The notes under the pieces: model-generated | What the model saw: the letters and a program-made list of their open reading frames with translations, nothing else | Database searches by the model: none | Told to the model about the DNA's origin: nothing | Assembly: GCA_029567025.1 (NCBI GenBank) | Contig: JAKQLT010000177.1 | Span: 1-13,101 of the forward strand | DNA: 13,101 bases | DNA from: Candidatus Omnitrophota bacterium | GTDB lineage: Bacteria; Omnitrophota; Gorgyraeia; Zapsychrales; Zapsychraceae | Reading direction: 5' to 3' | Part shown: positions 8,028 through 13,101 of the stretch, one piece after another | Numbering within the stretch: position 1 is the stretch's first letter | How the letters are laid out: every line of letters starts with the position of its first letter | Translations under genes and position numbers: made by a program

Positions 8028-8198
8028 TTATTTTTTCTCGAAGATGTCAATTTCTTTCAGCGTTGAGCGGACTTTTTTATCCGCATATTGCCGTCCGAAA
8101 ACAATGCTTAAAATAAATAAAGCGATAGGAATAATGATAAAAACAACGAATACCCAAGGTTTTGGTTTTTTTGTTAAAGGATCGTAAAAGAGGCTCAT
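8028..8198 (-). CDS. Small single-pass membrane protein (56 residues)
   Basis: A short gene easily missed by length cut-offs. It begins MSLFYDPLTKKPKPWVFVVF. One membrane segment runs from about residue 15 to 34 (WVFVVFIIIPIALFILSIVF). It is preceded by a short Lys/Pro-rich stretch and followed by a charged tail of about 20 residues ending EIDIFEKK. The ATG comes 1 nt after the stop of the upstream CheX-like gene (TAATATG), which points to translational coupling and is the main argument that it is real. It has no signal-peptidase-like site and no known motif. The function is unknown; an accessory or anchoring role for a neighbour is possible but only inferred. Confidence 0.7.
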   Translation of the reverse strand: MSLFYDPLTKKPKPWVFVVFIIIPIALFILSIVFGRQYADKKVRSTLKEIDIFEKK

Positions 8199-8199
8199 A

Positions 8200-8778
8200 T
8201 TATTTTGTCGGTACAGGGCCTAAGGTTAAGTTGAATATTAAATTTTTTTGTTTCCAGAAAAAAAAGTCCAATTGATAACATTTTTCTTCATGATAATAAA
8301 AAGGAACGCCTTCAGGGATGTCGTTTTTGTAATTCAATGGATCGGAAATAGTCAATTCTTTATACCCTTTTTGAGTTAATGTTGTTTTGAGTTGTTTGGC
8401 CATGGCCACACAAAATTCACCTGTTTTTCCCAGAATGGTTTCATCTTCGTCTTCATTAATATGCGTATATCCTAAAGATTTTAAGAGGCGAACAGCATTA
8501 TTATGTTCTAAAAAAACAAGAAATGTGCCGATAGGCATATCTTTTTTTATGTCAGCTTGTGGCAAGAAGAAATTTACATACGAAATGTAGCAAGGTAATC
8601 CGAATTTTTCTAAACCGAAAACGCGCATTCGGCTTTCATATTCAATTAGTTCATGTTCGCTAAATTCCGGCGGTTTAGAGAAATTAGCGCTTCCCATCGA
8701 GGCAACGCTGTTTTGCAATGAGACCGTTAGAAGCTCTTTTATAATATGAGGATCAAAACCAGATGTTTTTGCTGTCAT
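8200..8778 (-). CDS. Uncharacterised protein with a CheX-like C-terminal half
   Basis: A soluble protein of 192 residues with no signal peptide or membrane segment. Residues 115-134 (ILGKTGEFCVAMAKQLKTTL) resemble the long helix of the CheC/CheX/FliY phosphatase fold, in which ExxN carries the catalytic residues. Here E121 is kept but the Asn position is V124, so CheY-P phosphatase activity would not be expected. After it come SDPLNYKNDIPEGVPF and a hydrophobic strand end (YQLDFFFWKQ). The N-terminal part may be the other half of a duplicated fold. The CheX relation is by eye only; membership of a domain-of-unknown-function family is equally possible. It heads a cluster with two membrane proteins. 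The start lacks a Shine-Dalgarno sequence and lies 52 bp after the exonuclease gene. Confidence 0.8.
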   Translation of the reverse strand: MTAKTSGFDPHIIKELLTVSLQNSVASMGSANFSKPPEFSEHELIEYESRMRVFGLEKFGLPCYISYVNFFLPQADIKKDMPIGTFLVFLEHNNAVRLLKSLGYTHINEDEDETILGKTGEFCVAMAKQLKTTLTQKGYKELTISDPLNYKNDIPEGVPFYYHEEKCYQLDFFFWKQKNLIFNLTLGPVPTK

Positions 8779-8830
8779 AAGTAATCTTATTTAATCAAAA
8801 AAAAGTCATCATTACAACGGTTGTTTCGGA

Positions 8831-9592
8831 TTATTTTAGTTCAATCCCAATCGGGCAATGATCAGAGCCAAACACATTTTTTAAGATAAAGGCATTTTTT
8901 AACGATGCCAATAAGTTTTCTGTTACAAAGAAATAATCAATCCTCCAGCCGATATCACGCGCACGCGCGCCTGTTTTATAATCCCACCATGTGTAATGCC
9001 CACCTTCTTTATTCAAGTGACGGAAAGTATCGACGTAACCGTTATTGATAAATTTTGTGATCCATTCGCGTTCTTCAGGTAAAAATCCGGTATTTTTTTG
9101 ATTTTCTTTTGGCCGCGATAAATCTATTTCAGTATGCGCCGTATTAACATCGCCACAAATAATGATTTTCTTGCCTTCTTTTTTTGATTTATTAACTTTT
9201 TTTAAGAATTTTTCATAAAAAGCCATTTTAAACGGAACGCGTTTATTGCCCGAGCCACCATTGGGAAAATAAATATTAAATAAAATGAAATCCTCAAACT
9301 CGGCTATTATTGTGCGGCCTTCAGAATCAAATTCTTTTTTTCCTATCTTGTGGGATATTTTCAGAGGTTTTATTTTTGTAAATATGCCAACGCCGCTATA
9401 CCCTTTTTTCTCGGCAGATGACCAAAAAGTTTCATAACCTTTAGGCGTTAATAATTCATCGGAAAGTTGATCCGGAGAGCTTTTAGTTTCTTGCAGACAT
9501 AAAATATCGGGAGATTCTTTTTCTAACCATTCCAAGAATCCTTTTTTGGCAATCGCGCGAATGCCATTCACATTCCAACTGATGAGCTTCAT
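8831..9592 (-). CDS. xth: Exodeoxyribonuclease III (AP endonuclease)
   Basis: Class II AP endonuclease and 3'-5' exonuclease of the ExoIII/APE1 family, acting in base excision repair. The 253 residues match the usual length of about 250-270. Active-site motifs are all present: WNVNG (6-10, with N7), LQETK (33-37, metal ligand E35), NIYFPNG (106-112), GDVNTAH (147-153, D148 and N150), RIDYFF (217-222, D219) and GSDHCP (242-247, D244/H245). It follows nfnB after only 6 nt (TAA AATAAA ATG) with no Shine-Dalgarno sequence, so it probably shares the nfn transcript. That pairing with a redox enzyme is likely to be chance co-location rather than a shared pathway. Confidence 0.96.
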   Translation of the reverse strand: MKLISWNVNGIRAIAKKGFLEWLEKESPDILCLQETKSSPDQLSDELLTPKGYETFWSSAEKKGYSGVGIFTKIKPLKISHKIGKKEFDSEGRTIIAEFEDFILFNIYFPNGGSGNKRVPFKMAFYEKFLKKVNKSKKEGKKIIICGDVNTAHTEIDLSRPKENQKNTGFLPEEREWITKFINNGYVDTFRHLNKEGGHYTWWDYKTGARARDIGWRIDYFFVTENLLASLKNAFILKNVFGSDHCPIGIELK

Positions 9593-9598
9593 TTTATT

Positions 9599-11083
9599 TT
9601 AAGATTCTAAAAGCTTATTGATAGATGCCGCGGCAATACGGCCTTGTCCCATGGCCAGAATGACCGTGGCCGCACCAATCACAATATCTCCGCCAGCAAA
9701 AACTTTAGGAAGGGATGTTTGGCCGTTTTCATCCGCGATAATATTGCCCCATTGGTTGGTATTGAGTCCGGGGGTTGTTTGCTTGATAAGAGGATTAGAA
9801 TCATTTCCGATAGCCACAATGACGGTATCAACTTCAAAAATAAATTCACTCCCCTTTATTTCAACGGGCCGTCGTCGTCCTGATTTGTCCGGTTCACCGA
9901 GTTCGTATTTTAGACATTCGATGGCTTTAACACAGCCGTAATCATCCGCAAGGATTCTTTTTGCATTTTGTAATAAATGAAATTGGATGCCTTCTTCTTT
10001 GGCGTGCGCCACTTCTTCAACACGCGCGGGCATTTCTACTTCTGTTCGTCGATAAATTAAATGAACTTCTTCGGCGCCTAAGCGCATAGCGGTTCGCGCC
10101 GCGTCCATCGCGACATTGCCTCCCCCTAAAACAGCGACTCTACGAGATTTAAATATAGGCGTATCGACATTTTGAGCATCATACGCGCGCATAAGGTTTG
10201 ATCGTGTTAAATATTCATTCGCCGAGAAAACGCCAATAGCATTTTCCCCTTCTATACCTAAAAATTTAGGAAGCCCGGCGCCTGTGCCGATAAATATCGC
10301 ATCAAAGTTATCTTTTTCTAAAAGGTCCGTAATAGTTCGTGTGCGGCCAATGACAAAATTTGTCTCGATAGTTACGCCCATTTTTTTAAGCGTATCAATT
10401 TCAAGCTGAACGATTTTTTTAGGCAAGCGAAATTCAGGAATACCGTAAATCAGAACACCGCCTGTTTTATGAAATGCCTCGAACATGGTAACGCTATGGC
10501 CTTCGCGCCTGACATCTGCGGCCACCGTAATGCTTGCGGGTCCGCTTCCTATAACAGCTACTTTTTTTCCTGTCTCTTTCTTGACTTTTGGCGTTTCAAC
10601 GATGCGTTTTCGTTCCCAATCTGCGACGAATCGTTCCAATCGTCCTATAGAAACAGCTTTATTGACGTCTTTGAGGCTCTTGCCGACGGTGCAAGGCTCT
10701 TGGCATTGTGTTTCCTGCGGGCAAACCCGTCCGCAAACAGCTGGTAATAAACTATTTTGTTTAATAATATCAATTGCTTTTTGATTATTGCCTTCCCCAA
10801 TAGCTTTAATAAAACCTGGAATGTCAATTTGAACAGGGCATCCTTTGATACAAGGCGTATTTTTACATTGCAAACAGCGCAATGCTTCTAATTGCGCTTG
10901 CTCTTGAAAATATCCCAAGGCAACTTCTTGCATGTTTTTCTTTCTTTCTAAAGGATTTTGAGACGGCATTTCTTGGGCAGGAATGGAATTTCTGTCTTTC
11001 GGTGTTAAAGTTTCCTTCAAAGAGATTTCTTTTAATATTTCTTGGGCGTTTTGTTGAAGTTTTTCGGGTGTTAAATGGCGCAT
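9599..11083 (-). CDS. nfnB: NADPH/ferredoxin bifurcating enzyme Nfn, large subunit (GltA-like)
   Basis: Glutamate-synthase-small-chain-like flavoprotein of 494 residues. An N-terminal ferredoxin-like part has two cysteine groups for [4Fe-4S] clusters: C70, C73, C78, C82 (CLQCKNTPCIKGCP) and C117, C121, C127, C131. An FAD-binding GSGPAS follows at 179-184, a second nucleotide-binding site GGGNVAMDAAR at 320-330 (NADPH), and AGGD at 463-466. On its own this would be annotated as GltA/GltD-like. The adjacent ferredoxin-NADP reductase-like subunit, 1 nt upstream (TAATATG), makes NfnL of the NfnAB complex much more likely. That complex couples NADH plus reduced ferredoxin to reduction of two NADP+. 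No glutamate synthase large subunit is present here. The start has no Shine-Dalgarno sequence and is probably coupled to nfnA. Confidence 0.92.
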   Translation of the reverse strand: MRHLTPEKLQQNAQEILKEISLKETLTPKDRNSIPAQEMPSQNPLERKKNMQEVALGYFQEQAQLEALRCLQCKNTPCIKGCPVQIDIPGFIKAIGEGNNQKAIDIIKQNSLLPAVCGRVCPQETQCQEPCTVGKSLKDVNKAVSIGRLERFVADWERKRIVETPKVKKETGKKVAVIGSGPASITVAADVRREGHSVTMFEAFHKTGGVLIYGIPEFRLPKKIVQLEIDTLKKMGVTIETNFVIGRTRTITDLLEKDNFDAIFIGTGAGLPKFLGIEGENAIGVFSANEYLTRSNLMRAYDAQNVDTPIFKSRRVAVLGGGNVAMDAARTAMRLGAEEVHLIYRRTEVEMPARVEEVAHAKEEGIQFHLLQNAKRILADDYGCVKAIECLKYELGEPDKSGRRRPVEIKGSEFIFEVDTVIVAIGNDSNPLIKQTTPGLNTNQWGNIIADENGQTSLPKVFAGGDIVIGAATVILAMGQGRIAAASINKLLES

Positions 11084-11084
11084 A

Positions 11085-11915
11085 TTAAGCGTTTTTTAAT
11101 TTACATTCATGATATTTATGTTCTTCTTGCTTTTTATAGGCGTTTAAACGTTTGATCATATTATCAAAATCAACCAAATGCCCGTCGAATTCGGGACCGT
11201 CCACACAAACAAATTGTGTTTTTCCTCCAACATTAACGCGGCATCCGCCGCACATGCCTGTTCCGTCAATCATAATAGTGTTCAAAGAGACAAGTGTTTT
11301 TACATGAAATGGACGCGTTGTTTCAGAGCAAAATTTCATCATTAACGGTGGGCCAATGGCGACGACCAAATCGGGCTTTTTTTCTTTTTCACATAAGTTT
11401 TTTAATGGCTGTGTGACTAACGCTTTTATCCCATAACTGCCATCATCCGTGCAAACGATAAATTCATCAGCGATGGCCTTCATTTTATCTTCTAAAATAA
11501 TAAGATCTTTTGTCCGTGCGCCTAAAATAACGGTTAAATGATTCCCTTTTTCTTTTAAAGCTTTAGCGATTGGAAAAAGCGGCGCAGTTCCAATGCCTCC
11601 ACCCACACAAACAACATTTCCAAATTGTTCAATATGCGTTGGTGTTCCTAAGGGGCCAACCACATAAGCAATTTCTTCGCCATCTTTTTTACAAGATAAT
11701 AGAAAAGTTGTTTTGCCAACGACTTGAACGATAAGAGTAATCGTCCCAGCGTTTGTATCCACATCCGCAATCGTTAGAGGAATGCGCTCTCCATTTTCAT
11801 CAACCTGAAGAAGAATAAATTGTCCGGGCTGGCGCGCCTGTGCGATAAACGGCGCTTCGAGTGTCACTTGAATCACATTTTCCGAGAGTTTTTTATTTTC
11901 AATAATTTTATTCAT
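11085..11915 (-). CDS. nfnA: Nfn small subunit (ferredoxin-NADP+ reductase subunit alpha)
   Basis: Ferredoxin:NADP+ reductase-like subunit of 276 residues, from the family shared by NfnA, hydrogenase gamma subunits and PyrK. Residues 1-95 form the FAD-binding barrel, with GQFILLQV (31-38) and ERIPLTIAD (43-51). The nucleotide-binding domain has CVGGGIGTAPLFPIAKAL (103-120). The C-terminal [2Fe-2S] site shows C222 and C225 (GMCGGC) and C237. D217 just before is a candidate for the non-cysteine fourth ligand reported for Nfn small subunits. PyrK is ruled out in favour of Nfn by the large subunit next door. The ATG has no Shine-Dalgarno sequence and sits 6 bp below an extended -10 element, so the mRNA may be leaderless. 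It lies 42 bp after rnfA. Confidence 0.93.
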   Translation of the reverse strand: MNKIIENKKLSENVIQVTLEAPFIAQARQPGQFILLQVDENGERIPLTIADVDTNAGTITLIVQVVGKTTFLLSCKKDGEEIAYVVGPLGTPTHIEQFGNVVCVGGGIGTAPLFPIAKALKEKGNHLTVILGARTKDLIILEDKMKAIADEFIVCTDDGSYGIKALVTQPLKNLCEKEKKPDLVVAIGPPLMMKFCSETTRPFHVKTLVSLNTIMIDGTGMCGGCRVNVGGKTQFVCVDGPEFDGHLVDFDNMIKRLNAYKKQEEHKYHECKLKNA

Positions 11916-11921
11916 GGGGAC

Positions 11922-11930
11922 ATAATATCA
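11922..11930 (-). promoter_or_regulatory. Extended -10 element before nfnA
   Basis: Reads TGATATTAT on the minus strand: a TGn extension plus TATTAT (5/6 match to TATAAT). The nfnA ATG begins 6 bp further on, exactly where transcription would be expected to start. No convincing -35 box is seen 16-18 bp upstream (CTTTTC at the 17-bp position), which is acceptable for extended -10 promoters. It would give nfnAB a transcript separate from rnf. Confidence 0.5.
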
Positions 11931-11957
11931 AAAAGAAGTCATTTGAAAAGGAGTATT

Positions 11958-12533
11958 TTATTTAATTATTCCCGAAAATCCCATAAAGGCCAATGATAAA
12001 AGTCCCGCGACTAAAAGGGCAATAGGGACGCCGCGCATACTTTTAGGGATATTCACAAGATCAAGTTGTTCTCGAATACCGGCGAAAATAATCAAGGCGA
12101 GGCAGAATCCTACCGAATTTCCAATAGCAAAAACGACGCTTTCTATAAGAGAAAAATGTTTTTTTATTACAAGAATGGCAACTCCTAAAATAGTACAGTT
12201 TGTTGTAATCAGAGGCAAATAAACACCTAAAGCTTGATAAAGCGCTGGGCTTGTCTTTTTTAACATAATTTCGATCATTTGAACAAGCGCGGCAATAACA
12301 AGAATATACGTAACGGTTTGCATAAATTCAATATGTAAAGGAACTAAAACATAAACTTGAACAAGATAAGTGACGATCGTGGCTAAGGTCATAACAAAAA
12401 TAACTGCCGCACCCATACCAATAGCAGTTTCGACTTTGTTAGAAACGCCTAAGAATGGACAGATTCCTAAAAATTGTGTGAATACAATATTGTTAACGAA
12501 TACAGCAGAAATAAGCATTAAAATATATTCCAT
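11958..12533 (-). CDS. rnfA: Rnf complex membrane subunit A
   Basis: Integral membrane subunit of the Rnf complex (related to NqrE), which couples electron flow from reduced ferredoxin to NAD+ with export of Na+ or H+. The 191 residues are the standard length. Typical sequence is VNNIVFTQFLGICPFLGVS (13-31), METAIGMG-like KVETAIGMGAA (33-43) and LPLITTNCTILGVA (106-119), with six membrane helices expected. C25 and C113 are the conserved cysteines that, with those of RnfE, hold an iron-sulfur cluster inside the membrane. rnfE precedes it by 10 bp, as in other rnf operons. The next gene downstream is nfnA rather than rnfB. A good Shine-Dalgarno sequence supports the start. NqrE is the alternative, but the Nfn context favours Rnf. 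Confidence 0.95.
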   Translation of the reverse strand: MEYILMLISAVFVNNIVFTQFLGICPFLGVSNKVETAIGMGAAVIFVMTLATIVTYLVQVYVLVPLHIEFMQTVTYILVIAALVQMIEIMLKKTSPALYQALGVYLPLITTNCTILGVAILVIKKHFSLIESVVFAIGNSVGFCLALIIFAGIREQLDLVNIPKSMRGVPIALLVAGLLSLAFMGFSGIIK

Positions 12534-12539
12534 AAAAAT

Positions 12540-12545
12540 TCCTTT
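12540..12545 (-). promoter_or_regulatory. Shine-Dalgarno of rnfA
   Basis: Reads AAAGGA on the minus strand, 6 nt before the rnfA ATG, and its first bases overlap the rnfE stop codon. It fits coupled translation of rnfE and rnfA. Confidence 0.75.
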
Positions 12546-13101
12546 AATTCATAAATTTATTTTTTAATTTATTAACGACAGCAATTAAATAAGCTAATGT
12601 GATAAATGCGCCGGGAGCAAGAATAAAAATGAGGATATTATCTCCTGTTATGATTTTATTCCCGAAAAATGACCCATTGCCTAAAAATTCTCGAATAATT
12701 CCTAAAACGGTTAAGGCAAGAGTAAATCCTATTCCCATTCCGAGTCCGTCAATTAAAGAGGAGAAAATATTATTTTTACAGGCATAAGCTTCGGCGCGGC
12801 CTAAAACAATACAGTTGACAACAATTAAGGGAATAAAAATGCCTAATTGAGAATGAAGCGCCTGAAAATAAGCGGCCATAAGAAGATCGACAATAGTAAC
12901 GAACGCCGCGATCACCACAATATAGGATGGAATTCTTACCTTGTCAGGAATAAGGTCTTTAATGAGAGCTATCACCATATTAGACATCACAAGAACAAAT
13001 GTTGTCGCAAGTCCCATACCAATGCCATTTAATGCTGATGTGGAAACAGCAAGCGTCGGGCACATCCCTAATAATAAAACTAAAGTAGGATTTTCTTTTA
13101 A
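12544..13101 (-). CDS. rnfE: Rnf complex membrane subunit E, 5' end outside the window
   Basis: Integral membrane subunit paired with RnfA (related to NqrD). The reading frame stays open to the right edge, giving 185 residues. The methionine codon at 13065 is internal, because the family pattern continues upstream (NPTLVLLLGMCPTLAVSTSA, where homologs have NSALVQLLGLCPLLAVT). The true start therefore lies about 15-20 codons beyond the window. Other marks are GIGMGLATTFVLVMSN, IPSYIVVIAAFVTIVDLLMAA, LGIFIPLIVVNCIVLGRAEA and GNGSFFG. The cysteines in GMCP and VNCIV match the membrane iron-sulfur ligands. The protein ends without the long C-terminal tail of the E. coli form. The rest of the operon (C, D, G and perhaps B) should lie to the right. 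Confidence 0.95.
   Translation of the reverse strand, partial: LKENPTLVLLLGMCPTLAVSTSALNGIGMGLATTFVLVMSNMVIALIKDLIPDKVRIPSYIVVIAAFVTIVDLLMAAYFQALHSQLGIFIPLIVVNCIVLGRAEAYACKNNIFSSLIDGLGMGIGFTLALTVLGIIREFLGNGSFFGNKIITGDNILIFILAPGAFITLAYLIAVVNKLKNKFMN

Noticed and set aside
8784..8812. Promoter for the CheX-like gene (TAAGAT or TTAAAT as -10)
   Set aside because: Boxes match only 4/6 and compete with each other; in AT-rich DNA this is not distinguishable from background.
8814..8824. 11-bp palindrome ACAAC-g-GTTGT in the gap before the CheX-like gene, as operator or terminator stem
   Set aside because: Expected by chance, with no room for a hairpin loop; the following T-rich stretch is not adjacent.
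11085..11915. PyrK (dihydroorotate dehydrogenase electron-transfer subunit) as identity of the FNR-like protein
   Set aside because: The coupled downstream gene is the GltA-like large subunit, not pyrD, which points to Nfn.
12544..13065. rnfE starting at the methionine codon at 13065
   Set aside because: The conserved RnfE sequence continues in frame upstream of it to the window edge, so this methionine is internal.

Overview
The window looks like chromosomal DNA of an AT-rich, probably anaerobic bacterium. Three things suggest this: an Rnf ferredoxin:NAD oxidoreductase, the electron-bifurcating NADPH/ferredoxin enzyme Nfn (small and large subunits), and a B12-dependent radical SAM protein. 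The taxon cannot be fixed from the sequence. The combination would suit an uncultured Gram-negative-type lineage such as Omnitrophota, but that is a guess. No tRNA, rRNA, CRISPR array, insertion sequence or long repeat was seen, and no gene-free stretch exceeds about 155 bases.

Left block (1-5966, all minus strand). The direction of transcription is acnA -> leuC -> leuD -> aroC -> an SDR oxidoreductase cut by the window edge. AcnA is a full monomeric aconitase with a good promoter (TTGACG-17-TATAAT) and a clear ribosome binding site. LeuC and LeuD form isopropylmalate isomerase, and AroC is chorismate synthase. leuC has its own near-consensus promoter (TTGACA-17-TAGAAT), whose -10 box lies only 9 bases from the ATG, so its mRNA is probably leaderless. 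leuC/leuD and aroC/SDR overlap by ATGA. The block links the TCA cycle, leucine synthesis and aromatic amino acid synthesis.

Middle block (5967-8778). A 154-bp divergent region drives acnA leftwards and a B12-binding-type radical SAM protein rightwards. That gene ends in a 4-bp tail-to-tail overlap with a minus-strand cluster. Read in its own direction, the cluster is a CheX-like-fold protein without the usual catalytic Asn, then a 56-residue single-pass membrane protein, then a polytopic membrane protein of about 147 residues. None of the three has an assigned function.

Right block (8831-13101, minus strand). The order of transcription is rnfE (5' end outside the window) -> rnfA -> nfnA -> nfnB -> exonuclease III. 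Rnf couples ferredoxin oxidation by NAD+ to ion pumping. Nfn uses NADH plus reduced ferredoxin to make NADPH. Together they form one module that balances ferredoxin, NADH and NADPH. rnfB does not follow rnfA as it would in the rnfCDGEAB order. An extended -10 element just before nfnA suggests a separate, probably leaderless, nfnAB transcript. Clear Shine-Dalgarno sequences occur only before acnA, leuD and rnfA; most other starts rely on overlap, coupling or no leader.
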